A stretch of DNA of 47,386 bases from Oxalobacteraceae bacterium UBA6704. Lineage in GTDB: Bacteria > Pseudomonadota > Gammaproteobacteria > Burkholderiales > Burkholderiaceae_D. Position 1 is the first letter of the stretch. The number at the start of each line of letters is the position of its first letter. The notes below the pieces were generated by a model that had not been told where the DNA came from, searched no databases, and worked only from the letters and a program-made list of their open reading frames with translations. A program made the translations under genes and the position numbers. Of this stretch, positions 1 through 8,741 are shown piece by piece. The DNA lies in contig DKJA01000163.1 of NCBI GenBank assembly GCA_002454505.1, positions 1-47,386 on the forward strand, written 5' to 3'.

Positions 1-275
1 GCGATGCGCTTGATCAGGCGCGTGCCGTCCTTCGGCGACGAGAACGTGACGACGTCGCCCCGCTGCGGATCGCCGGTGCGGCCCAGCGACACGTCCGTCA
101 GCGGGATCTTCACGTCGTAAGCCAGCCGGTTGACGAACACCACGTCGCCTTCCAGCAGGTTCGGCCGCATCGAACCGGACGGGATCGGGTTCCAGTCCGC
201 CACGGCGGTGCGGAAGATCCCGAACAGCAGCAGGAAGGCGAAGAAGCCCTTGTTGGCGCGGAACCAGTTTTTCAT
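1..275 (-). CDS. lepB: Signal peptidase I (S26 family), 3' part beyond window
   Basis: Membrane-anchored serine protease that removes signal peptides from exported proteins on the periplasmic side. Only the first 91 codons are in the window; the gene runs off the left edge. The translation starts MKNWFRANKGFF, has one hydrophobic segment at about residues 10-25, and then PSGSM at about 33-37, which is the family's catalytic-serine motif. It continues into the GDVV and SPKDGTRLIKR region that leads to the catalytic lysine box. The start is set by GGAGA seven bases upstream on the minus strand. Many LepB proteins have two N-terminal membrane helices; this one appears to have one. The downstream half cannot be judged. 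Confidence 0.88.
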   Translation of the reverse strand, partial: MKNWFRANKGFFAFLLLFGIFRTAVADWNPIPSGSMRPNLLEGDVVFVNRLAYDVKIPLTDVSLGRTGDPQRGDVVTFSSPKDGTRLIKRI

Positions 276-341
276 CGTGTTCTCCGAAGGGTGAGGTGGT
301 GGAAAAGCCATCATCCGGAGGCATTCTTAATCCGTGCTTAT

Positions 342-1037
342 TTACGGCGCGAGCGGCTCGTCGAGGATGCCGAACGTGGCCAGCATGCGACGCCGGCCCC
401 GTGCCGGTACCGCCAGCGCGCGGCTGTCGAGATCCTGTTCCACCCAGCCTTTCTGCAATGCGAGGCGCAGCAACGCCGCACCCAGCGCGCCGCCCAGGTG
501 CGGCTTGCGTTCGCTCCAGTCCAGGCAGGGACAGGCGAAGCGGCGCCGCAGCTTGCGCAGCGGCGGCACGTCGATGCCCGCCGCGGCCAGCGCGGCTTCG
601 CCTTCGTTCGACAGCGCATAGTCGCCGTCCGCCTCGACCAGCCAGCCGGCCGCGGTGAAGCGATCGTGCAGCGCGACGGCCACCGTGCCGGCCATGTGGT
701 CGTAGCAGGTGCGGGCGTGGCGCAGCCGGTCCGGCGTGTTCGACCTGAAGGGCGCGCGCGGCACGCCGGCAACGACGAGCAGCGCTTCCAGTGCCGCCGC
801 CACGTCCGGTCCCGCCAGGCTGTAGTAGCGGTGCTTGCCTTGCGCATGCTGCAGCAGCAGGCCATCGTCCTTCAGCCGCGCCAGGTGGGCGCTGGCCGTG
901 GACGGGCTCACGTCCGCCACCACCGACAGCTCGGTGCTCGTGCGCGCATGGCCGTCCAGCAGGCTGCACAGCATGCGCGCGCGGGCCGGTTCGGCGATGG
1001 CGCCGGCAAGGCGGGCCAGGTTCATGTCTGCATCCAT
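342..1037 (-). CDS. ArsR/SmtB-type winged-helix transcriptional regulator
   Basis: Likely DNA-binding repressor of 231 residues. Residues 10-75 form an ArsR-type winged helix (AEPARARMLCSLLDG, then the recognition-helix region SPSTASAHLARL and a wing GKHRYYSL). The remaining 140 residues are a C-terminal domain with a CPCLDWSER stretch near residue 180 whose ligand I cannot name. The classic ELCVC metal site of ArsR/SmtB is absent. It is transcribed divergently from the P450/ABM pair across an 80-base gap, so control of that pair is a reasonable inference. The start at 1037 is chosen because the upstream in-frame extension would run into the P450 gene. ATG at 1025 is an alternative, and neither has a strong ribosome-binding site. 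Confidence 0.8.
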   Translation of the reverse strand: MDADMNLARLAGAIAEPARARMLCSLLDGHARTSTELSVVADVSPSTASAHLARLKDDGLLLQHAQGKHRYYSLAGPDVAAALEALLVVAGVPRAPFRSNTPDRLRHARTCYDHMAGTVAVALHDRFTAAGWLVEADGDYALSNEGEAALAAAGIDVPPLRKLRRRFACPCLDWSERKPHLGGALGAALLRLALQKGWVEQDLDSRALAVPARGRRRMLATFGILDEPLAP

Positions 1038-1116
1038 GGTTCGATCGGGGGCGAATTGTGATTGACGGCCTTTCAGCATACTGCACGCCATCGCATCACG
1101 CAAAAAGGAAAACGCC

Positions 1117-2154
1117 ATGCACGACCTCACCTGGCCCGCCGATCCGCTGGCGGCCGTCACCCACGCCGATCCTTATCCCTACTATGCGGCGCTGGCTGCC
1201 CGGCCCACGCTCGACTACGACGAGCGCCTGCAGCTGTGGGTGGCTGCCCCTCCCGCGCTGGTGCGGGAAGTGTTCGCGCATGCCGATTGTCATGTGCGGC
1301 CCGTGCACGAACCGGTGCCGGCTGCCATTGCGGGCAGTGCCGGCAATGTGTTCGGCGCGCTGGTGCGGATGAACGATGGCGAACGTCATGCGGCACCGAA
1401 GGCGGCGCTGCAACGGGCGCTGGCCGCGCTGCCGCAAGAGGTCGTGGCCGCGCGTGCCGCGCGGGTGGCTGCATCGATGGCTGCGGCACGCATCGGAGAT
1501 GCGCGGGGCATGAACGACTTCGTGTCCGGCGTGCCGGTCCGCACGATGGCGAGCCTGCTGGGCTTCAGCGATCTGCAACTAACCGGGATTGCGCGCGCGA
1601 CGGGGAAGTTCGTGGCGTGCCTGTCGCCGCTGGCCACCGCGGCGCAGATCGCCGCGGCGCATCGGGCGGCTGACGAACTGCTCGTGGCACTGGACGACGT
1701 CGAGCCAGGGCCGCTGCTGGCAGGGGAGTGGGACGATCCGCAGGTCAGGCGCGCCAACCTGCTTGGCCTGCTGTCGCAGACCTATGAAGCGACGGCCGGC
1801 CTGCTGGGAAACAGTATCGTGGCGTTGCTGCGCGGTGCGGACAGGGCAGGTGTCGTGCAGCGTACGATGCGCGCCGATCCTTCAATCCACAACACGCGGC
1901 GCTTCGCTGCATGCGACTTGTCCCTCGGCGGTGCGCACGTGAAGCAAGGGCAGGGCATCCTGCTGGTCCTGGCGCCGCTGGGGGCCGCGCATGGCTTCGG
2001 CCATGGCGGCCATGCCTGCCCCGGCCGGACGCTGGCCGAGACGATCGTGACGCAAGCAATCGGAGCCTTGCCAGGGCATTTGCAAACGATGGACTGGCGC
2101 TACCGCCCGTCGCTCAATGCACGGCTGCCGGAATTCGTGGAGGTGATGAAATGA
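1117..2154 (+). CDS. Short, atypical cytochrome P450
   Basis: A 345-residue P450-like protein; bacterial P450s are usually about 400. The heme-binding loop is intact (FGHGGHACPG, Cys301 as thiolate ligand), and an I-helix-like segment with E224 and T226 lies at about 217-238. Two features depart from the family. The K-helix ExxR motif reads RTMR at 249-252, so the invariant glutamate is an arginine. The stretch between ILLVLA (281-286) and the heme loop is about 20 residues shorter than normal, which removes the NRDP/meander region. No frameshift is visible and codon use resembles the neighbours. Its stop overlaps the start of the ABM gene (ATGA), so the two are co-translated. It may be a reduced P450 with altered chemistry or a decaying gene. 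Substrate unknown. Confidence 0.8.
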   Translation: MHDLTWPADPLAAVTHADPYPYYAALAARPTLDYDERLQLWVAAPPALVREVFAHADCHVRPVHEPVPAAIAGSAGNVFGALVRMNDGERHAAPKAALQRALAALPQEVVAARAARVAASMAAARIGDARGMNDFVSGVPVRTMASLLGFSDLQLTGIARATGKFVACLSPLATAAQIAAAHRAADELLVALDDVEPGPLLAGEWDDPQVRRANLLGLLSQTYEATAGLLGNSIVALLRGADRAGVVQRTMRADPSIHNTRRFAACDLSLGGAHVKQGQGILLVLAPLGAAHGFGHGGHACPGRTLAETIVTQAIGALPGHLQTMDWRYRPSLNARLPEFVEVMK

Positions 2155-2495
2155 TTGCCGTGATCTTCGAAGTGCTGCCGCACGCGGCAGGACGCCAGCG
2201 TTACCTGGACATCGCCGCCGCGCTGCGGCCGTTGCTGGATCAGATCGACGGCTTCGTGTCGATCGAACGTTTCCAGAGCCTCGGCGATCCGGACAAGGTG
2301 CTGTCGCTGTCGTTCTTCCGCGACGAAGCGGCGATCGCGCAGTGGCGCCAGCTGGAAGCGCACCGCGCGGCGCAGGTGGCCGGCCGCGGCGAACTGTTCG
2401 CCGGCTACCGGCTGCGCATCGCGCACGTGGTACGCGACTACGGGCTGCACGAGCGGGAGGAAGCCCCGCCCGACAGCCGCGAACGCAATGGCTGA
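2151..2495 (+). CDS. ABM-domain (antibiotic biosynthesis monooxygenase-like) protein
   Basis: Small 114-residue protein of the dimeric alpha/beta-barrel ABM family, which includes cofactor-free quinone-forming monooxygenases and heme-degrading enzymes. It starts with the beta-strand MIAVIFEVLP, carries DGFVSIERFQS at 33-43, then W65 and H71 in the AIAQWRQLEAHRAAQ helix, and ends the fold with YRLRIAHVVRDY. This layout is typical of the family. The start codon overlaps the P450 stop by four bases, giving a two-gene operon. Coupling to a P450 and an ArsR-type regulator suggests a shared oxidative or detoxification step, but the substrate cannot be read from the sequence. The gene ends 12 bases before the convergent TonB receptor gene. 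Confidence 0.85.
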   Translation: MIAVIFEVLPHAAGRQRYLDIAAALRPLLDQIDGFVSIERFQSLGDPDKVLSLSFFRDEAAIAQWRQLEAHRAAQVAGRGELFAGYRLRIAHVVRDYGLHEREEAPPDSRERNG

Positions 2496-2507
2496 TGGTT
2501 CAGCCGA

Positions 2508-4634
2508 TTAATACTTCCAGTTCAGCGTCACGCTGGCATTGCGCGGCGCCGCGTAGTACGCCTGGCTCCAGTACAGGCTGGTGAGGTACTTCTTGTCCGT
2601 CACGTTGTAGGCGTTGACGGCCAGGCTGACCTGCTTGCTGATGTCGTAGCGCGCCATCAGTCCCACCGTCGCGTACGACGCCTGCCGGATCACGGCGCCG
2701 TCGGCCTCGTTGCGGTAGATGTCGTCCTGCCAGTTGGCGTTCGCGCCGATCTTCAGCTGCGGCAGCATCGGCAGCGTGTAGGTGGCGGCCACGTGCGCCG
2801 TGCGGCGCGGCATGTATGTCTTGGCCGCGTTGCCCTGTTCGTCCTCGAGGTTCATCACCGTGAACCCGCCGCTGGCCTGCAGGCCGCGCGCCACTTCGCC
2901 GGACAGGTCCAGCTCGATGCCTTTCGATTCCGCATCCACGCCGCGGTAGTAGGCCTTGATGCCGTTCATGCCGGCCTGCTCGGCGGTGCCCAGCTGCTTG
3001 GTCTTGTACACGGCGGCGGACGCATTCAGTTTGCCGCCGAACCATTCGCCCTTGATGCCCGCCTCGGTCGTCTTGCCTTCCATCGGCGCCAGCGTCTGGC
3101 CGTCGATGTCGGTCTCGCTTTGCGGGCTGAAGATCTCGGTGTAGCTGGCGTAGGTCGTCAGCGCCGGCGTCAGGTCGTAGGTCACGCCGGCATACGGCGT
3201 CGTCTTCGTGGCGGACTTGAAGGAGCTGATGCCGTAGGCTTGGCCGTTGCTGTCCGCCTTGGTGTGCGTGACGCCGGTGATCAGGTGCAGCGCGTCGGCC
3301 AGGCTCCAGCGCGCCGCGATGAATACGGACTTGCGCTTGTCCACGTAGGCGCTGCCGTCGGTGGCCGCGTCGAACGTTGGCTCGGGGTAGCTGCCGTTCC
3401 ACTGGTCCAGCGCCGGCAGTGCGGTGCCGATGCCCTGGCCATACAGCGATACGTCGTCCAGCGTCGAACGGGACCAGCTGCCGCCGAACGTCAGGTCGTG
3501 CTGCCGGCCGCCCAGCGTGAACCGGCCGGTGGCCGATGCATCGAACAGCGTCTGCTTGTTGTCCGACGCGTATTTCGACGGATAGGAATACAGGCCCAGG
3601 CCCGTTTCGCGGTCCGGCGTGCCGTACGTGTAGAACAGCTTGCCGTCCGACTTGACGACGTTGCGGGCCAGCGTGGCCTGCGCGTGCCAGCCGTTGTCGA
3701 ACTTGTGCACCAGTTCGGCGAAGGTGCGCTGGTCTTCCACGTGGTTGCGGGCCCAGTCGGTGGAGGTCGAGTAGCCGGTCGGCAGGTCGGTCGGCGTCAG
3801 GTCGGTGTAGTACAGCGGCAGCGCGCCCCACATGCCGCCCTTGGTATCCACTTCCTGGTTGCTGTGGCCCAGCGTGAAGGTGGTGGCGGGGTCCAGCTTC
3901 GCTTCCACCACGCCGTAGAACACCTTGCGCTTCTGCGAGTAGCGGTCGATGTACGAATCGCCGTCCTGGTAGGCGCCGACGATGCGGCCGGTCACCGTGC
4001 CCGCCTCGTTCAGCGCGCCGGACAGGTCGCCCTCGGCGCGGTACTTGCCCCACGTGCCGTAGGTGGCCGATGCGGATGCGCGCAGGTCGGCGGTCGGGCG
4101 CTTGCGGATGAAGTTGACGGTGGCCGACGGATTGCCGGTGGCGGACATCAGGCCGTTCGCACCGCGGACGACATCGACGCGCTCGAACGTCACGGTGTCC
4201 AGGTCGCCCGTGACGAGGCCGGACGAGAACGGGATGCCGATGCCGTCGTACTGGAAATTGGTGATGTCGAAACCGCGCGCCGTGTAGTAGGTGCGGTCGT
4301 TCTCGACGCGCTCGACGCCCACGCCGGTGGTCATGCCCAGCATGTCGTTGACGGAGTCCAGCTTGAAGTCGTCCAGCTGGGCGCGGGTGATCACGGACAC
4401 CGATTGCGGCGTTTCGCGCAGCGACAGGTCCAGCCGCGCCGAGCCCTTGCTGGCGGGCGCCGTGTAGCTGCGCGGATCCGCTTCACCCTGCACGACGACC
4501 GTCTGCATCTGCTGGGGCGACGCCTGCGGATCGTCCGGCACGGCATCGTCCGGGGCGGCATGGGCGGCACCGCACAGCAGGGCCGCGGCGAGGGCGGCAG
4601 GGGTCAGTCGGAGGGAAAAGAGGGGCGTTGCCAT
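2508..4634 (-). CDS. TonB-dependent siderophore receptor
   Basis: Outer-membrane gated beta-barrel of 708 residues for ferric-siderophore uptake, energised by TonB/ExbBD. A signal peptide (residues 1-26, ending AAHA) is followed by a TonB-box-like TVVVQGEA at about 45-52 and a plug domain starting near RLDLSLRETPQSVSVITR. The barrel ends NASVTLNWKY with an aromatic last residue, as outer-membrane proteins usually do. There is no N-terminal secretin/STN extension, so it is a plain transporter and not a transducer receptor of the FpvA/FecA type. The start is supported by AAAGGA nine bases upstream. A perfect Fur box lies 33 bases upstream, so iron repression is very likely. The ligand siderophore cannot be inferred, and no siderophore synthesis genes are in view. 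Confidence 0.93.
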   Translation of the reverse strand: MATPLFSLRLTPAALAAALLCGAAHAAPDDAVPDDPQASPQQMQTVVVQGEADPRSYTAPASKGSARLDLSLRETPQSVSVITRAQLDDFKLDSVNDMLGMTTGVGVERVENDRTYYTARGFDITNFQYDGIGIPFSSGLVTGDLDTVTFERVDVVRGANGLMSATGNPSATVNFIRKRPTADLRASASATYGTWGKYRAEGDLSGALNEAGTVTGRIVGAYQDGDSYIDRYSQKRKVFYGVVEAKLDPATTFTLGHSNQEVDTKGGMWGALPLYYTDLTPTDLPTGYSTSTDWARNHVEDQRTFAELVHKFDNGWHAQATLARNVVKSDGKLFYTYGTPDRETGLGLYSYPSKYASDNKQTLFDASATGRFTLGGRQHDLTFGGSWSRSTLDDVSLYGQGIGTALPALDQWNGSYPEPTFDAATDGSAYVDKRKSVFIAARWSLADALHLITGVTHTKADSNGQAYGISSFKSATKTTPYAGVTYDLTPALTTYASYTEIFSPQSETDIDGQTLAPMEGKTTEAGIKGEWFGGKLNASAAVYKTKQLGTAEQAGMNGIKAYYRGVDAESKGIELDLSGEVARGLQASGGFTVMNLEDEQGNAAKTYMPRRTAHVAATYTLPMLPQLKIGANANWQDDIYRNEADGAVIRQASYATVGLMARYDISKQVSLAVNAYNVTDKKYLTSLYWSQAYYAAPRNASVTLNWKY

Positions 4635-4666
4635 GATGTCCTTTTATTATGGGAATAAATTAAATG

Positions 4667-4685
4667 AATGAGAATCATTCTCATT
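4667..4685. promoter_or_regulatory. Fur box upstream of the TonB receptor
   Basis: The 19-base sequence AATGAGAATCATTCTCATT is a perfect 9-1-9 palindrome matching the Fur consensus family. It sits 33 bases upstream of the receptor start in an AT-rich stretch (4640-4690) where the promoter must lie, so Fe-Fur binding should block transcription. Confidence 0.9.
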
Positions 4686-4759
4686 TTAAAAGGAATGGCG
4701 GGGGATGCCAAGTCAGCCGAATGGGCGAGGAAAGTAAAAGCAGGTAAAGGTGCGGGCGA

Positions 4760-4838
4760 AAACCGGTGACAGGCCGCCGCGACGTACCGACCATTTTTCT
4801 GGAAACATTGCCAGAAAAATGGTGCCTGTCACCGGTTT
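4760..4838. repeat. Nested inverted repeat (type B) with one interrupted arm
   Basis: Outer arms of 15 bases (4760-4774 and 4824-4838; core ACCGGTGACAGGC) pair perfectly. Inner arms of 12 bases (4791-4802 CCATTTTTCTGG and 4811-4822) pair perfectly around an 8-base loop. The left side carries 16 unpaired bases (4775-4790) where the right side has one, as if the left arm had gained an insert. It sits between the receptor promoter and the convergent 3' end of the gamma-glutamyltransferase gene. Confidence 0.85.
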
Positions 4839-4896
4839 ATCGCGAGGGAATGAGGGCGGAAAAGCTCTGTCACTCGAGGTTGTTGAAGCCGGAAGT

Positions 4897-6639
4897 TCAG
4901 TGCGCCGTCTTCTGCACCAGCGCGCTGCCGGTACCGTGGCGGTGGCCTTCGCTGACGGCCGTCACGGTGCCGTCCGGGTTGAACACGAGCGCGTTGGCGG
5001 CGCCGATTTCCTCGGGCTGGGCGGACCAGCGCTGGCCGTGGCCGGCCAGTGCCCGGGCCTGCGCACTGTCCGCGAATCCAGGCTCCACGTCGGTGGCGGC
5101 GCCGTTGCGTTCGGACAGGCGGGGCGCATCGACGGCCTGGTCCATCCGCATGCCCAGGTCGACGTAGTTGACGATCGTCTGCAGCACCGTCGTGATGATC
5201 GTCGCGCCGCCCGGGCTGCCGATCGAGAAGGCGGGCTTGCCGTCCTTCAGCGCGATGGTCGGCGCCATGCTGCTGCGCGGGCGCTTGCCTGCTTCCGGCA
5301 CGTTCGGATGGGGGCCGCTGAAATCGAAGTCCGTCATCTCGTTATTGAGCAGGAAGCCGTAACCGGGAACCACGATGCCGCTGCCGCCCCACGATTCGAT
5401 CGTGAACGTGTACGAGACGATGTTGCCGTCCTTGTCGGACACCGTTAAATGGGTGGTGTGCGCGCCTTCCTGCAGCAGCTTGCGCGGCGCAGGGCGCAGC
5501 GGGTAGCTGGCGTCCTGCTGGAACGGGTACGGGTCGCCTGCGGCAACGGGCGCCGATGCGGCAAGCTGCTGGTCGATCAGCGCGCGGCGCTGCGCGGCGT
5601 AGGGCTTGCTGAGCAAGCCGGCGACGGGCGCTTCCACGTATTCCGGATCGGCCAGGTAGGCGTTGCGGTCGGCGAACGCGAGGCGGCTCGCTTCCAGGTA
5701 CAGGTGTTCCGCCTGCGGACGGGGCAGCGCTTTCAGGTCGTAGCCTTCGAGGATGTTCAGCGCCTCGAACACGGCCACGCCGCCGCTGCTGGGCAGCGGC
5801 ATGCCGTACAGGTCGTAGCCGCGGTAGGTGCTGTGCACCGGCTGCCGCAGGCGCGCTTCGTAGTTGGCCATGTCGGCCATGGTCATGGTACCGCCCCGCA
5901 CCGTCACGCCCGGCGCGGTGGCGGGCCGGTTGACGGCGCCGACGACCGCGCGTGCCAGCGGGCCTTCGTAGAACGCCTTCACGCCGCCGGTGCCCAGCGT
6001 GCGGTAGGTTTTCGCCAGATCGGGATTGCGCAGCAATGTGCCGGCAGGGATCGCCTTGCCGTCGCGCAGGTACAGCGCGGCGGTGGCGGGAAAGCGGCTG
6101 AACTTGGCCGTGTTCTGGTCCACCAGGTGGGCGAAGTTGGCGTTGACAGTGAAGCCCTTGTCGGCAACGGCAATGGCCGGCGCCAGCACCTGCCTGAACG
6201 ACATCGTGCCGTAGCGCTGCAGCGCCTCGTGCCAGCCGCGCACGGTGCCGGGCACGCCGACGGACAGGCCGCTGGCCACCACCGTCTCGAAATCCATTTC
6301 CTTGCCGTTGGCCGTGAATACCGTGGGTGTGTAGGAGGCGGGTGCCGTTTCGCGGTGGTCGATGGTGATGACGCGCTTGTCCCTGGCCAGGTAGACGACC
6401 ATGAAGCCGCCGCCGCCGATGCCGCAGCTGAACGGATCCGTGACGCCCAGCGTGGCGGCGGCCGCGACGGCGGCATCGATGGCGTTGCCGCCCTGATTGA
6501 GGATGGTCAGCGCCGCCTGCGAGGCATTCTCGCTGATGGTGGCGACGGCACCGCCGGTACCGGTGGCAACGGGTGTCTTGGCGTGGACGGCCGTGGCGGC
6601 CAGCGTGACGACGAGTACAACGGCGAGGCGATGGCGCAT
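4897..6639 (-). CDS. ggt: Gamma-glutamyltransferase (glutathione hydrolase)
   Basis: Periplasmic N-terminal-nucleophile hydrolase of 580 residues that cleaves the gamma-glutamyl bond of glutathione and related compounds. A signal peptide (1-20, ending VHA) precedes the large subunit. The autoprocessing site is at EGAHTTHLTV, with T395 the expected new N-terminal nucleophile of the small subunit. R96 in DHRETAP, NNEMTDF at 432-438, SSMAPT at 456-461 and the GSPGGATI loop at 474-481 are family substrate-binding motifs. Length matches E. coli Ggt (580). It is followed upstream by a lipoprotein gene on the same strand. The role is probably glutathione turnover or amino acid salvage; no linked glutathione transporter is visible. 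Confidence 0.95.
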   Translation of the reverse strand: MRHRLAVVLVVTLAATAVHAKTPVATGTGGAVATISENASQAALTILNQGGNAIDAAVAAAATLGVTDPFSCGIGGGGFMVVYLARDKRVITIDHRETAPASYTPTVFTANGKEMDFETVVASGLSVGVPGTVRGWHEALQRYGTMSFRQVLAPAIAVADKGFTVNANFAHLVDQNTAKFSRFPATAALYLRDGKAIPAGTLLRNPDLAKTYRTLGTGGVKAFYEGPLARAVVGAVNRPATAPGVTVRGGTMTMADMANYEARLRQPVHSTYRGYDLYGMPLPSSGGVAVFEALNILEGYDLKALPRPQAEHLYLEASRLAFADRNAYLADPEYVEAPVAGLLSKPYAAQRRALIDQQLAASAPVAAGDPYPFQQDASYPLRPAPRKLLQEGAHTTHLTVSDKDGNIVSYTFTIESWGGSGIVVPGYGFLLNNEMTDFDFSGPHPNVPEAGKRPRSSMAPTIALKDGKPAFSIGSPGGATIITTVLQTIVNYVDLGMRMDQAVDAPRLSERNGAATDVEPGFADSAQARALAGHGQRWSAQPEEIGAANALVFNPDGTVTAVSEGHRHGTGSALVQKTAH

Positions 6640-6670
6640 GGGCTGGCGGGTTCCTGGATGATCGGTTGGT

Positions 6671-7114
6671 TTATGTGGCGGCGGGCGGGGCGATGGTGAC
6701 CCGCAAGCTTACCCGATAATCCGGCACGGCCGCGTCGACTGCCGGCGGCTCGGGCGGTTCCAGTTTTTCCAGCGCAAACGTCAGGCCGTTCTGCGTGACC
6801 ATCGGCGCCGCATTCGGCATGTTTTCGGCCAGCACGATATTGCGCTTGCCCTGCGGGCCGGCGAGGGCGAAGGTGTAGCTGATATAGCCGGCCCAGACGC
6901 ACACGGCGCCTTTCTTGCAGCGGCTGTCGTTGATACGCTCCAGCGTCAGCGTGGTACCCGGCGCGAGCGTGACGGTTTCCCCCTGGCGCAGCGCGTAGCT
7001 GGCGCTGGTGCGTCCGGCCTTCGCCGCGCCGGCCGTTTCGGTCGGCACGCTGCAGGCGGCAATGATGCCGAACGTCAGCGCAAACACGATGACGCCGATG
7101 ATCCTGGATCGCAT
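6671..7114 (-). CDS. Small lipoprotein of unknown function
   Basis: Predicted 147-residue exported lipoprotein. The N-terminus MRSRIIGVIVFALTFGII is followed by AAC, a plausible signal peptidase II lipobox with the lipidated cysteine at residue 21. The mature part holds a QGETVTLAPGTTLTLERI stretch, a CKKGAVCVW segment with two cysteines that could form a disulfide, and a long C-terminal beta-rich region. The start at 7114 is preferred over an upstream ATG because GGAGA lies six bases before it. It is 31 bases upstream of ggt and on the same strand, so the two may be co-transcribed. I recognise no known enzymatic domain. Confidence 0.75.
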   Translation of the reverse strand: MRSRIIGVIVFALTFGIIAACSVPTETAGAAKAGRTSASYALRQGETVTLAPGTTLTLERINDSRCKKGAVCVWAGYISYTFALAGPQGKRNIVLAENMPNAAPMVTQNGLTFALEKLEPPEPPAVDAAVPDYRVSLRVTIAPPAAT

Positions 7115-7204
7115 GATTTCTCCAAAAGACTGTGGCTGAGGCAATAGATCTTATATAAAAGTTATCGGGAGTGTCGCACGGCTGAGTTGATGGGATGGGG
7201 CAAT

Positions 7205-7308
7205 GGGGACTGTCCCCAACGGGGCCTGTCCCCGGGGTTGTTTTTGACTTCCTCGACATACGGCGATAGAGGCAACCCCGGGGACAGGCCCCTGCGGGGA
7301 CAGTCCCC
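7205..7308. repeat. Long inverted repeat, type A copy 1
   Basis: Two 36-base arms (7205-7240 and 7273-7308) pair except for three bases, around a 32-base loop. Each arm contains smaller palindromes of the form GGGGACTGTCCCC and GGGGCCTGTCCCC. Almost identical arms recur at 40086-40174. It lies between the lipoprotein gene and the rpoH terminator. Confidence 0.92.
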
Positions 7309-7322
7309 AGCCGCGGGAAATA

Positions 7323-7349
7323 AAAAACCGGGCGCGAGGCCCGGTTTTT
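7323..7349 (-). terminator. Rho-independent terminator after rpoH
   Basis: An 11-base perfect stem (AAAAACCGGGC / GCCCGGTTTTT) with a five-base loop lies 17 bases past the rpoH stop. On the minus strand it is followed by a T-rich run. The A/T tracts on both sides could let it work in both directions. Confidence 0.85.
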
Positions 7350-7366
7350 GGTGGAGCGTGGGCAGC

Positions 7367-8266
<900 letters not shown>

Positions 8267-8406
8267 TTTCATTCCTCGCTCGAAATCTTGCGTGGTGCCG
8301 CGCGGGATTGCGGCGGCACTGACGGATACAGCATGCCGGGTGGAACTTAGGTAAAACTTAGGTACAGTTTTCACCATTGGTAGCGCTGCCCGTTGCATTT
8401 GATCAT

Positions 8407-8436
8407 ATATTAGCACTCTCACCCGACGAGTGCCAA
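8407..8436 (-). promoter_or_regulatory. rpoH promoter overlapped by a CIRCE element (HrcA operator)
   Basis: TTAGCACTC-N9-GAGTGCCAA at 8410-8436 matches CIRCE (TTAGCACTC-N9-GAGTGCTAA) at 17 of 18 arm positions. On the minus strand it fills the 18-base spacer between TTGGCA (-35, 8431-8436) and TAATAT (-10, 8407-8412), so HrcA binding should exclude RNA polymerase. The site is about 140 bases upstream of the rpoH start. Confidence 0.9.
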
Positions 8437-8741
8437 TCATGACATTTCAATGACGCCGATAGCCAAAACGCTATCGGACCACTGAGGACATTAGTAAGCT
8501 GCGCCAGCCCGGCCATGCCGGCAAGGGCAGGGGGCTTGCGATACATCCAAGGCGTGACGTCAGGTTAGCGTGTCGGCCACGGCGCTCTCTGTGCGAGAAC
8601 GCACGCTGCCAGCGGGGGGCGTGTAAGACGGGAGCCAGCGTTACTGTAAGCCGTGAGGCGGCTTGCGCGCATGACCCTTAAGAGATGGGGCCGCGCCGCA
8701 CCAATGCAAGTGCAGCGCGGAAAACATATTCTTTGTACTAT
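8437..8741. other. Intergenic stretch between ftsX and the rpoH promoter
   Basis: About 300 bases without a convincing gene. It contains two small hairpins: CCGATAGC / GCTATCGG at 8456-8477 with a six-base loop, and AAGCCG / CGGCTT at 8648-8664. Neither has a T-run, so they are not obvious terminators. Further rpoH promoters (heat-shock or envelope-stress type) could lie here, but I cannot identify one with confidence. Confidence 0.5.

Noticed and set aside
2793..4658. Long open frame of 621 codons on the plus strand, antisense to the TonB receptor
   Set aside because: The composition is a typical high-GC shadow (rich in Arg, Val, Gly, His), with no domain; the receptor on the other strand is clear.
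5449..6699. Antisense open frame of 416 codons opposite ggt
   Set aside because: Low-complexity Arg/Gly/Val/His content, and ggt is unmistakable.
8456..8477. Hairpin CCGATAGC / GCTATCGG as a terminator
   Set aside because: No T-run on either strand, and it lies just upstream of the rpoH promoter; kept only as part of the intergenic description.
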